Below, piece by piece: positions 24,205 through 32,453 of a stretch of DNA of 33,252 bases. The notes beneath the pieces were generated by a model. It was not told the origin of the DNA and ran no database searches. It saw nothing but the letters and a program-made list of their open reading frames with translations. The stretch's first letter is position 1. The number at the start of each line of letters is the position of its first letter. This DNA comes from Actinomycetota bacterium (GTDB taxonomy: Bacteria > Actinomycetota > Acidimicrobiia > Acidimicrobiales > JACCXE01): the NCBI GenBank assembly GCA_013697265.1, contig JACCXE010000102.1, positions 1 to 33,252 on the forward strand, given 5' to 3'. The position numbers and the translations under genes are program-made.

Positions 24205-25424
24205 GCGAGGTCGCTGTTAGCGCTGAGCACGTCTCGAAACGGTTCCGTCTCTATCACGAGCGCAATAATTCGTTGAAGGTCACCCTCATGCGGCGGGGAC
24301 GGGCGAAATTCGAAGAGTTCTGGGCGCTCGACGACGTGTCGCTCGAGGTGCCGAAGGGCACCACGTTTGGCCTCATCGGCGAGAACGGGTCAGGAAAAAG
24401 CACGCTCCTCAAGTGCATGGCGAAAATCCTGCACCCTGATAAGGGCATCACGAACGTAAACGGCAAGGTGTCAGCGCTGCTCGAAGTAGGCGCCGGCTTT
24501 CACCCTGAGCTTTCCGGCCGCGACAATATCTATCTGAACGGATCGATCCTCGGCCTGTCGAAGAAAGAGCTCGACGCCAAGTTCGACACCATCGTGGAGT
24601 TCGCCGGTCTCGAGCAGTTCATCGACGCGCCCGTGAAGAACTACTCGTCGGGCATGTACGTGCGCCTCGGCTTCTCGGTTGCGATCAACGTCGAGCCCGA
24701 CGTTCTGCTCGTCGACGAAGTCCTCGCCGTGGGCGACGAGAACTTTCAGCGCAAGTGCGGTGAAAAATTTGCCGAGCTGCGCGAGCAGGGCAAAACGATT
24801 GTGGTCGTGAGCCATGCACTCGGCACAATGCGCAACCTGTGTGATCACATTGCGTTGCTCGATCACGGCGTGCTGAAGAAGGTCGGCCCGGCGACCGAAG
24901 TGATCGACAACTACGTGTCAGGCACCCACACTGATCGCATAGCCGACGGTGACGCCGACGCCCGATGGGGCTCGGGTGAGGCCCGTATCGACAAGATCGA
25001 AATTCTCGGCCTCAACGGCCAGCCCACGTCCATCGTTCACACCGGCGACCGTTGCACCTTCCGGTACCACTACTCGACGACGGAGGCGATCAAACGGCCT
25101 GTCTTCGGCCTCGCCGTTTCCACCGTGGACGGCACCCTGGTTGCGGGCCCGAACACTCGAGACGCGGGCGCTGTTCCCGAAAAGATCGACGGCACCGGCC
25201 ACGTCGATCTCACGGTCAGCAAGCTGCTTTTGCTGCCTGGGCGATACAGCATCGATGTCGGGATTTTCGATTTCACCTGCGTGCACCCTTTTGACTTTCG
25301 GCAACACGCGCTGCGCTTCGACGTCGAGGCCGGCCAACCCCATGACACTCAGGGCTTGGTGTCGCTCGACGGCACGTGGACGGTCAACGGCGCCACCCTG
25401 CGCCTGACACCGGATTCGCCGTAG
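24201..25424 (+). CDS. wzt: Polysaccharide ABC exporter ATPase with C-terminal glycan-binding-type domain
   Basis: ATPase of 407 residues. The nucleotide-binding domain (about 1-245) has the Walker A GENGSGKST near residue 60, the family EVGAGFHPELSGRDNIYLNG block, the ABC signature YSSGMYVRLGFS, Walker B VLLVDEVLAVGD and the switch VVSHALGT. Residues from about 255 to the end form a beta-rich Wzt_C-like domain with VHTGDRCTFRYHYST, GLAVSTVDGTLVAGPNT and LLLLPGRYSIDVGIF. In E. coli O8/O9a this domain binds the chemically capped end of the O chain before export. Its presence suggests that the glycan here also carries a terminal modification. It overlaps wzm by ATGA. Confidence 0.93.
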   Translation: MSEVAVSAEHVSKRFRLYHERNNSLKVTLMRRGRAKFEEFWALDDVSLEVPKGTTFGLIGENGSGKSTLLKCMAKILHPDKGITNVNGKVSALLEVGAGFHPELSGRDNIYLNGSILGLSKKELDAKFDTIVEFAGLEQFIDAPVKNYSSGMYVRLGFSVAINVEPDVLLVDEVLAVGDENFQRKCGEKFAELREQGKTIVVVSHALGTMRNLCDHIALLDHGVLKKVGPATEVIDNYVSGTHTDRIADGDADARWGSGEARIDKIEILGLNGQPTSIVHTGDRCTFRYHYSTTEAIKRPVFGLAVSTVDGTLVAGPNTRDAGAVPEKIDGTGHVDLTVSKLLLLPGRYSIDVGIFDFTCVHPFDFRQHALRFDVEAGQPHDTQGLVSLDGTWTVNGATLRLTPDSP

Positions 25425-25430
25425 CGCACG

Positions 25431-26810
25431 ATGAAGATCGTCGTCATCACCAACGACGCGCTCGGCGCTCGCATGGCCGGTCCCGCGATCCGCGCGTCCA
25501 AGATCGCCGGCGTCCTCTCCAAGGCCGGTCACAACGTAACGCTGTTCACTACCGGCTCCTGCGAACCGTTCGACGCGCCGTACGCGACGAAGCACGGCTG
25601 GACCGACGAATTGAAACTGCTCGAAGCGTGGTGCGACGTGGTCGTGTTCCAGGGCTTTGTGATCGACGGGCAGCCCTGGCTAATTCATACCGACAAGGTG
25701 ATGGTGGTCGACCTGTACGACCCATTTCATCTTGAGCAACTCGAACTGTCCCGTGAGGCCGCCGAACACGACGTGCGCGTCGAGGTTGTCGCGTCCACGG
25801 TCGCCGTGCTGAACGAGCAGATGGCGCGGGGCGACTTCTTCCTCTGCGCCAGCGAGAAGCAGCGCGACTTTTGGCTTGGCGCGCTGGCCGCGCTCGGCCG
25901 GGTCAACCCCCTCACGTACGACGCCGACCCGTCGCTGCGGTCGCTCATCGACGTTGTGCCCTTCGGTGTGGACGACGAACCTGCCCGCCAGGTCAAGCAC
26001 GCGATTCGCGGCGTCGTTGACGGCATCGGCGTCGACGATGACGTTTTGTTGTGGGGCGGCGGCGTTTACAACTGGTTCGATCCGCTCACGCTGATCCGCG
26101 CCGTCGACGCGGTTCGCGACCGGCGCCCGAACGTGCGCCTCTACTTCCTCGGCATGAAGCACCCCAACCGTGAGGTGCGCCAAATGCGAATGGCCACCGA
26201 AGCCATGGCATTGGCCGGCGACCTCGGTCTCACCGGCAAGCACGTGTTCTTCAACTACGATTGGGTGCCCTACGAACAGCGGGCGGACTGGCTGCTCGAC
26301 GCCGATATCGGAGTGAGCACACACCTGGATCACGTCGAGACCGCGTTCTCCTTCCGCACCCGAATGCTTGACTACCTGTGGGCGGGATTGCCAATCGTGT
26401 GCACCGCCGGTGACTCGATGGGTGAACTCGTCGCCGAGCATGAACTGGGGACGGCGGTGCCGCCGGGTGACGTCACGGCGTTGGCCGACGCGCTCAACGC
26501 GCTGCTGGGCAATGATGCGCGCCGGCAAACCGCAGCAGCGGCGGTGCGCGCCATCGCGCCCAACTTCGCATGGAGTAGCGCGCTCGCCCCGATTGTCTCG
26601 TTTTGTGCCAGCCCGCGGCGGGCGCCCGACCTCGTCGATCGCGAGACTTCGGGCCGCCTGGCAGCCGTGGCCCGACGCGCCGGCCGGCAGCGACGCGGGC
26701 TCGCACACGCAGTGGCATCGGTTCGTCGGCACACGCGCAACGGGCGGCCCGGCGACGTAATGAAAATGGGCGTTCGCCGGGTGGCGGAGCGGTTTCGCGC
26801 CCGTTTCTAA
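25431..26810 (+). CDS. GT4-like glycosyltransferase
   Basis: GT-B enzyme of 459 residues, six bases after wzt, so in the exporter operon. KIVVITNDALGARMAGPAIR opens the N-terminal domain. VMVVDLYDPFHLEQLEL, FFLCASEKQRDFWLGAL, VVPFGV, LLWGGGVYNWFDPLTLI and MLDYLWAGLPIV follow. The usual second Glu of the GT4 E-x7-E is replaced: E303 is followed by R311 (ETAFSFRTR). The same change occurs in the C-terminal module of the next gene, to which this protein is plainly paralogous. The last 60 residues are very Arg-rich, a likely membrane-binding tail. Donor and acceptor are unknown. Confidence 0.88.
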   Translation: MKIVVITNDALGARMAGPAIRASKIAGVLSKAGHNVTLFTTGSCEPFDAPYATKHGWTDELKLLEAWCDVVVFQGFVIDGQPWLIHTDKVMVVDLYDPFHLEQLELSREAAEHDVRVEVVASTVAVLNEQMARGDFFLCASEKQRDFWLGALAALGRVNPLTYDADPSLRSLIDVVPFGVDDEPARQVKHAIRGVVDGIGVDDDVLLWGGGVYNWFDPLTLIRAVDAVRDRRPNVRLYFLGMKHPNREVRQMRMATEAMALAGDLGLTGKHVFFNYDWVPYEQRADWLLDADIGVSTHLDHVETAFSFRTRMLDYLWAGLPIVCTAGDSMGELVAEHELGTAVPPGDVTALADALNALLGNDARRQTAAAAVRAIAPNFAWSSALAPIVSFCASPRRAPDLVDRETSGRLAAVARRAGRQRRGLAHAVASVRRHTRNGRPGDVMKMGVRRVAERFRARF

Positions 26811-26835
26811 CGCGATGCTGTGCAGACCTTGCCGG

Positions 26836-26841
26836 TAGGCT
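26836..26841 (+). promoter_or_regulatory. -10 box TAGGCT, leaderless promoter of the fusion gene
   Basis: TAGGCT is followed by exactly 6 bases and GTG 26848, so transcription would begin on the start codon. It lies in the 37-base gap after the GT4 gene. Confidence 0.6.
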
Positions 26842-26847
26842 GATTCG

Positions 26848-29800
26848 GTGCAATGGTTGCGCTCCCAGAGCTTTGACCTCTACGGTCGCTACTCGCATGT
26901 GTGGCTGATCCGCACGCAAAGCCTGCCCGCGGCACCGCTGCGCATCCTCGACGTAGGGGACCCGTTCGGCACAATCGCGTCAATTTTCCCGGACGATCAC
27001 ACCTTCAGCCTCGACATCTACAGCGACAATCCGCCGACCGACGGCGTCCATCAGCACTTGATCGGTTCCGGGTTCGAACTGCCATTTGTCGACGCAAGCT
27101 TCGACCTCGTATGCACCCATGACGTTCTCGAGCACATCCCGGCCGCTCGCCGTACCGAGTTCATCGCCGAACTATTGCGCGTGAGCGCGGGACCGGTCGT
27201 GCTTGTTGCACCCTTCGCTGATGAACGGTTGGTGCGTGTCGAGCACCTGGTCAACTCCTATTTCGTCGCCAAGCTCGGACACACGCTGTCCGCCCTCGAC
27301 GAGCATTCACAGTGCGGTTTACCTGACCCTGTCCAGATCGTCGCGTGGTTGGAGGGGACCGGAACTCCCTTTGCGCGTTTTGGCGACGGGTGGCTTTACC
27401 ACTGGGTGGCGCTCTACTACCTCAAGGCGCACATGCTGTCGCGTGGTGCCGAAGGCCAGCTCCACGCCCTCGACCGGGCGTGCAACGAGTTGTTGCTCGA
27501 CGTCGACCACACCCAGCCGCACTACCGCACCACCTTGGTTTTGCGGCCACCGGCGAGCGTCCCCGAACTGCCGTCGTGGACGCCGCCTCCACCGCCCGAG
27601 CAGCTGCACGCTGAAGTCGACGAGCTCACTGAACTCGCCATGTCGTTGAGTGAAGCACTGGTGCCTACCGAGGATCCGGCTGCGCGGGATAGGAATGTCG
27701 CGGCGTGGATCGCGGCCCGCGCCGCGTCGTCGAGTCCGGCGCAGCAGCTGCTGGCATCGTCGCTCACCGTTGTCCTTGACAAGCTTCGCGAGATTTCGGC
27801 GCGGGACGTGCTTTCCATCGAGTCCCCGTCGGCGGACCCGGCGACCTGCCCGCGCATCGCGGTGGTGATGGTCAGCTTCAACGGCATCGACCACCTCGTG
27901 CCGTGTCTCGAATCACTGCGAGCACAGGACTATCCGGCGGAACTTACCGAAGTCATCGTGGTCGACAACGGCTCGACGGACGGTTCCCTTGAGCTGCTCG
28001 AACGTGAATACCCGTGGGTCAGGGTGCTACCCCAGGGCCACAACACCGGCTTCGCAGTCGCTGTAACCGTTGGTGTCGCCGCGGCCACCGCCGAGTGCGT
28101 CGCCTTCATCAACAACGACATGCGCGCCGACCCGGGCTGGCTCCGGGCGCTCGTTGCCGCGTACGACCCCGACCACGGAGTGGTGTGCGTGGCGGGACAG
28201 ATCCGCAGCTGGGACGGCGAGCGCGTCGACTTTGTCGACGGCGTCATGAACTTCTATGGCATGGGCAGCCAGGTCGGTTATGGCAAACCGCTGGATGCCG
28301 TAGACGTGCGTGACGGGCAGCCGTTGTTATTCGCGTGCGGCGGCTCCATGTTGGTGAGCCGCCACATCTACTTGACTTCAGGTGGCTTCGATCCGGCGTT
28401 CTTCGCCTATTTCGAAGACGTCGATTTCGGGTGGCGGTTGTGGCTGCTCGGCTACGAAGTGCGTTTCGCCGAGGACGCGATCACATACCACCGCATGCAC
28501 GGCACCTCGTCGCGCTTTGCGCTGCACCAGCGGATGGTGCTGTACGAACGCAACGCGCTGCGCTCCATCATGAAGAACTACGGCGACGACACGCTGTCGC
28601 AGGTGCTGGCCCCTGCGCTGTTGCTTCTGATGACCCGCGCCGTCGAACGCGGTGAACTGGCTAAGCAGCGCGATGCATACGAGCCAGGCGGCGATGTCGA
28701 GGCGACCGAAGTGGTCCCGCGCGTCACGCTGTCTCACCTGCACGCCGTGAACGACTTGGTGCACGACCTCGACGCGCTCGTTCCCGAACGAGCGCGGATC
28801 CAACGCGCTCGAAAGCGTGAAGACAGCGAAATCGTCGAGTTGTTCGGAACACCCTTCGCGCCGGTGCTCCACGACCCTGATTATGAGGATGTCCAGCGCA
28901 AGCTGATCGACGGTTTCGGCTTGGCCGAAATGTTCCAAAGGCATCGCGCCAGCCGCGTGCTATGCGTCTCCGCGAACGAGATCGGCGAGGAGATGAGTGG
29001 GTCGAGCATCCGCACATTCGAGATCGCCAAGGCGCTGTCGTCGACGACCCATGTCGCTGCAGCGGCGCCGGGGGAAACCGACTACCTCGTCGACGACCTT
29101 GCCGTTCTGCGCTACTCCGACGAGGCGACGTTGGTAAGCCTGGCCGCCAACAGCGAAGTCGTCTTGATCCAGGGCCATCAGCTGCGCGAGTTCCCAAGAC
29201 TGGCGAACCTTTCGAGCGTCCTCGTGATCGACCTCTACGAACCGTTCCTGTTCGAGAACCTCGAGTTGCACGGTGAGAGCGCGGCCGCCGATCTCGCCTT
29301 GCGCCAAGACGTGTCCGTGCTCAACGAGCTGCTCGACGCCGGCGATTATTTCATCTGCGCATCTGAGCGCCAGCGCGATTACTGGCTCGGCATGCTGAGC
29401 GCGCGCGGCAAGATCGACTCGGCCACCTACGCCGCCGATCCCACCTTGCGTCAGCTGATCGACGTCGTGCCCTTCGGCCTACCCAGCCACAAGCCGCGGC
29501 ACCCTCACAACGTTCTCAAGGGCGTGCATCCTGCTGTCGGCGAAGACGATCTCGTGGTGTTGTGGGGAGGCGGTGTGTGGGATTGGTTCGACCCGCTATC
29601 CGTCGTCGAGGCGTTCAATCTCGTTCTGGACCGCGTCCCGAACGCCAAGTTGTACTTCCTCGGACTACACGTACCGAGTGTCGACGCGCCGTCGATGAAA
29701 ATGGCCGACGCGGCATTGTTGCGGGCCAAGGAGCTCGGCCTGTACGACACGTCGATCATCTTCGGCGACTGGGCTCCATACGAGATACGCGAGGCCTTCC

Positions 29801-30408
29801 TGCGCGAATCTGACATAGCGGTGTCGTCAGCGAAAGATCTCGCCGAGACCCGTCTCGCCTTCCGAAGCCAGATCCTCGACTACCTATGGGCGGGCCTGCC
29901 CGTGGTGACGACGACCGGCGACGTGTTGGCCGATCTCGTGGAGCGTCACGCGTTGGGTTTGGTTGTGCCGCCCGGTGACGTCAACCGACTCGCGGCGGCG
30001 ATGGTCGACCTGTTGAGCGACGCCGGGCGCCGTGCCGAAGTCTCGGCACGCGCCGTCGCGGTGGCCGACGGCCTTCGGTGGGCCAATTGCGTCGCTCCGC
30101 TTCGCAAGGTCGTTCTGGAGCCGTGGAGATGGCGCCTCGCCCGGGGGGCGCGAGAGCGCCGCCGCCTAGTGACGCAAGACCTGCAAATTATGCTCGACGA
30201 CCGCGACGCGGAGTTGGATCGTGTGCGGGCCAACAACGACGAGTTGCGGGCTAACAACGACGAGTTGGTGTTCCTGCGTCAGCACGCGGCCGAACTCGAA
30301 GCGATCGTGGCCCACAAAGACCGGCCGTACGCGTTGGCCCGCAAGGCTCCGGGCGCACGCAGCCTGGCCGCGCTACTCCGCCGCGTGCGGCGATACCTCA
30401 GCGCCTAA
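26848..30408 (+). CDS. Methyltransferase-GT2-GT4-coiled-coil fusion protein
   Basis: A 1186-residue protein with four parts. About 1-240: SAM-dependent methyltransferase with LRILDVGDPFG, SFDLVCTHDVLEHIP and PVVLVAPFADE. About 335-620: GT2 module with IAVVMVSFNGIDHLVPCLES, VIVVDNGSTDGS, the metal site FINND (D424) and YFEDVDFGWRLWLLGYEV. About 700-1105: GT4-like module paralogous to the preceding gene, with IDLYEPFLFENLEL, VVLWGGGVWDWFDPL and ILDYLWAGLPVV; E1000 is followed by Q1008 where E-x7-E is expected. About 1110-1150: heptad-like helix with RANNDEL twice. The start is GTG 26848, supported by TAGGCT at leaderless spacing. Beside wzm/wzt it may be the polymerase and capping enzyme in one chain. 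All three catalytic parts look intact apart from the E-x7-E change. Confidence 0.9.
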   Translation: MQWLRSQSFDLYGRYSHVWLIRTQSLPAAPLRILDVGDPFGTIASIFPDDHTFSLDIYSDNPPTDGVHQHLIGSGFELPFVDASFDLVCTHDVLEHIPAARRTEFIAELLRVSAGPVVLVAPFADERLVRVEHLVNSYFVAKLGHTLSALDEHSQCGLPDPVQIVAWLEGTGTPFARFGDGWLYHWVALYYLKAHMLSRGAEGQLHALDRACNELLLDVDHTQPHYRTTLVLRPPASVPELPSWTPPPPPEQLHAEVDELTELAMSLSEALVPTEDPAARDRNVAAWIAARAASSSPAQQLLASSLTVVLDKLREISARDVLSIESPSADPATCPRIAVVMVSFNGIDHLVPCLESLRAQDYPAELTEVIVVDNGSTDGSLELLEREYPWVRVLPQGHNTGFAVAVTVGVAAATAECVAFINNDMRADPGWLRALVAAYDPDHGVVCVAGQIRSWDGERVDFVDGVMNFYGMGSQVGYGKPLDAVDVRDGQPLLFACGGSMLVSRHIYLTSGGFDPAFFAYFEDVDFGWRLWLLGYEVRFAEDAITYHRMHGTSSRFALHQRMVLYERNALRSIMKNYGDDTLSQVLAPALLLLMTRAVERGELAKQRDAYEPGGDVEATEVVPRVTLSHLHAVNDLVHDLDALVPERARIQRARKREDSEIVELFGTPFAPVLHDPDYEDVQRKLIDGFGLAEMFQRHRASRVLCVSANEIGEEMSGSSIRTFEIAKALSSTTHVAAAAPGETDYLVDDLAVLRYSDEATLVSLAANSEVVLIQGHQLREFPRLANLSSVLVIDLYEPFLFENLELHGESAAADLALRQDVSVLNELLDAGDYFICASERQRDYWLGMLSARGKIDSATYAADPTLRQLIDVVPFGLPSHKPRHPHNVLKGVHPAVGEDDLVVLWGGGVWDWFDPLSVVEAFNLVLDRVPNAKLYFLGLHVPSVDAPSMKMADAALLRAKELGLYDTSIIFGDWAPYEIREAFLRESDIAVSSAKDLAETRLAFRSQILDYLWAGLPVVTTTGDVLADLVERHALGLVVPPGDVNRLAAAMVDLLSDAGRRAEVSARAVAVADGLRWANCVAPLRKVVLEPWRWRLARGARERRRLVTQDLQIMLDDRDAELDRVRANNDELRANNDELVFLRQHAAELEAIVAHKDRPYALARKAPGARSLAALLRRVRRYLSA
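30226..30267 (+). repeat. Two tandem 21-bp units encoding coiled-coil heptads
   Basis: Units 30226-30246 and 30247-30267 differ at one base (CGGGCC versus CGGGCT) and each encodes RANNDEL, exactly one heptad. They lie inside the predicted C-terminal coiled coil (residues 1127-1140) of the fusion protein. Confidence 0.88.
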
Positions 30409-30418
30409 CTTCGTTAGG
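30404..30418. terminator. Small hairpin spanning two convergent stop codons
   Basis: CCTAAC-TTC-GTTAGG holds the TAA of the fusion gene in its left arm and the TAA of the lipoprotein gene (minus strand) in its right arm. The stem is only 6 bp with a 3-base loop and no U-tract, so a terminator role is weakly supported. Confidence 0.25.
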
Positions 30419-31397
30419 ACACGTCGGTAGTCGACGGAGTTGTGGTCGCCGGAGTCGTGGTCGGCGAGGTCGCCGGTGTGGTGGTTGTGGCGGCGACTCC
30501 CGATGTGGTCGGGCGCTTGACTGGAGTGGTCGTCGAAAACCGCTTCGTCGTGGTGGTGGTGGTGGTGGTGGTCTCGTCGAACAAAGTCGTGCTCGTCGGG
30601 GTGGTCTGCAACGTGCGATCACACAGGCAGCCCGAACCGGGCGAGATCTCGATGATTTCGCGGGAGTGGATGTCCAGGATTCGCAGGGTGTCGAGGGCGC
30701 GCGCCGCCGGCACCACGATCACGAGACGGCGCTGGGAAAAGTCGGCCCATTCCTCGCCGCGGTACTTGGGCCTCGTGGCCGGTTCGGGGGCGGTGAGCGG
30801 GCTTCCGCTCGCGCAGCGCGTGCGGGGCAGCCCCTGGCTGTCGACGAGCACCGCTGTGCCCTTCTGAAGGACGGACTGGAACCCCACGTCTCGGTTGTTG
30901 AGCAAGCCATGGTCGGTGACCCGCGTATCGCTGCGCACGAACACGGATGTGAGCTCGCCGACGAAGGCGGTGATGTCGTCGACCGAGAGCTTGGCTCCGC
31001 CGCTCCACTGCAGCGTGGTGTCGTCGTTCAGTGCGTCGACCCAAGCCTGGGCTCTGTCACCGTCGTCGCCGAGCAGCGTCACGAGTGCGGTGGTGTCGCA
31101 GACCGGTTGCGACGCCGACCCGGCGTAGAGCCCCGCCGTCGACCCCCGCACCGACCTGATCCCGTTTTTGCCGCTCGCCCCCGCAATGGAGCCGGTCCCG
31201 ATGTCGGGCACCGCGGAAAACGCGACGCTCTTGGTGAATGGATTGCGCCCGACTACCGACAGCGCCTCGAGAAAGATCTCACCGGCTTTAGGGTGACCGG
31301 GGTCGCCGGCGCTGGACTTGTTTGAGGCGTTGTTACAGCCGGCGCCTGCGAACGCCACCGCGACGAACGCGAAAATAAGAAGTCGGAATTGACGCAT
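30414..31397 (-). CDS. Thr-tailed lipoprotein, DUF6777-like
   Basis: A 327-residue exported lipoprotein. The signal peptide MRQFRLLIFAFVAVAFAGAG ends in a lipobox with C21. The central part has GLYAGSASQPVCDTTALVTL, RSDTRVTDHGLLNNRDVGFQ, SVLQKGTAVLVDSQGLPRTR and CASGSPL. This matches my memory of the actinobacterial DUF6777 family, whose function is unknown. The last 65 or so residues are Thr/Pro/Ser-rich with a run of nine Thr, like a wall-spanning stalk. It starts 24 bases after the epimerase stop on the same strand, so it probably belongs to that unit. Confidence 0.8.
   Translation of the reverse strand: MRQFRLLIFAFVAVAFAGAGCNNASNKSSAGDPGHPKAGEIFLEALSVVGRNPFTKSVAFSAVPDIGTGSIAGASGKNGIRSVRGSTAGLYAGSASQPVCDTTALVTLLGDDGDRAQAWVDALNDDTTLQWSGGAKLSVDDITAFVGELTSVFVRSDTRVTDHGLLNNRDVGFQSVLQKGTAVLVDSQGLPRTRCASGSPLTAPEPATRPKYRGEEWADFSQRRLVIVVPAARALDTLRILDIHSREIIEISPGSGCLCDRTLQTTPTSTTLFDETTTTTTTTTKRFSTTTPVKRPTTSGVAATTTTPATSPTTTPATTTPSTTDVS
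30550..30572 (-). repeat. GTG/ACC trinucleotide run encoding poly-Thr
   Basis: Seven GTG triplets plus GT on the plus strand encode a Thr run on the minus strand. The repeat unit keeps the frame, so slippage would only change the length of the lipoprotein's stalk. Confidence 0.85.
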
Positions 31398-31421
31398 GAG
31401 ATCCCCCGAGCTGCGCTGGGG

Positions 31422-32453
31422 CTAAATCGTTCCGTCGTCGACAGCTTGCACGATCCAGGGCACCACTTCGTCCAGCATCTCGCCGAGCGAGGTGGTTGCC
31501 TCGAAGCCCAGAACCTGCTTCGCCTTGTCGGTGGCAGGCACCCGCTTGGCCACGTCGTGTTCGAAACCGGGGTCGCTCACGTAGTTGAACGGCCGCCCGT
31601 CTTTGTGCACCTTGTTCCAGATCACCTCGGCCAACTCGAGCACCGACGTGGACTGCGCGGTGGATAGGTTGAAGTCGTTGTTCAACGCGTCCGGGTGAGC
31701 CATGGCGTCGACGATGCCACGGGCCAGGTCACCGCCGTAGGTGTAATGCCGGACCTGCGAGCCGTCGCCCAGGATGTGCAACGGGTCTTGGCCCTTCACG
31801 ACTTTCTGCACGAGGTCGGGTACCACGTGGCTCATGGCGAGTTTCACGTTGCCCGACATCACGTCGACATCACCCAGCGCCCGGCGCTCGCCGATGCCGA
31901 CGCAGTTGAAGGGGCGCACGATTGTGTACGGCAACTTGTACTGGTCCCACGCGGCGCGGGCGAAGTACTCGACCGCCAGCTTTTGGAAACCGTACGACGA
32001 CAGGGGCGGTGCGATCTTGCGCTCGTCGCCCTCGGCGCTGGGCCAGTGCTCGGTCGACTCGAACACCATCGATGAGCTCATGTACGTGACCTTCTGGAGG
32101 CGCCCGGCCTTGTGTGCCTCGATCGCCGCGTCGCAGGTCGATCCCATGATCCGCTCGTTCTGGGCCAACAGGTCGTAGGCGTAGGTGTGAAAGTACGAGA
32201 TACCGCCGATCAGCGCGGCGCCGGCGATGAGGTGATCCACCTCCATCGCCGTGGTCGTCATCAAGTCGATGTCGCGGCAGTCACCCTCGATGAAGGTGTA
32301 GTTCGCGTCGCTGTCGTAGCTCTTGGTGACCTGGCCGTACTTGCTGAGGTTGTCGACGCCGACCACCCGGTAGCCGCGGCTGAGGAGCTCTTCGACGATG
32401 TAACCGCCGATAAAGCCGGCCGAGCCGGTGACAAGAACGGTTTCGCTGTTCAG
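31422..32453 (-). CDS. NAD-dependent epimerase/dehydratase, apparent CTG start
   Basis: Extended SDR enzyme of 343 residues acting on an NDP-sugar; the substrate is unknown. VLVTGSAGFIGGYIVEEL is the NAD-binding motif, then VGVDNLSKYG, and active-site SSSMVFE with YGFQK (Y154, K158), RPFNCVGIGERRA and GDGSQVRHYTYGGDLA. The first ATG or GTG in frame (GTG 32366) lies after the glycine-rich motif and would destroy the fold. Upstream, the frame holds no ATG, GTG or TTG before an in-frame stop. CTG 32453 fits: it forms a CTGA overlap with the stop of the preceding glycosyltransferase and has GGAAGGA 6 bases before it. Confidence 0.85.
   Translation of the reverse strand: MNSETVLVTGSAGFIGGYIVEELLSRGYRVVGVDNLSKYGQVTKSYDSDANYTFIEGDCRDIDLMTTTAMEVDHLIAGAALIGGISYFHTYAYDLLAQNERIMGSTCDAAIEAHKAGRLQKVTYMSSSMVFESTEHWPSAEGDERKIAPPLSSYGFQKLAVEYFARAAWDQYKLPYTIVRPFNCVGIGERRALGDVDVMSGNVKLAMSHVVPDLVQKVVKGQDPLHILGDGSQVRHYTYGGDLARGIVDAMAHPDALNNDFNLSTAQSTSVLELAEVIWNKVHKDGRPFNYVSDPGFEHDVAKRVPATDKAKQVLGFEATTSLGEMLDEVVPWIVQAVDDGTI

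Noticed and set aside
30404..30418. Strong intrinsic terminator between convergent genes
   Set aside because: Stem of only 6 bp and no U-tract; listed only as a weak hairpin.
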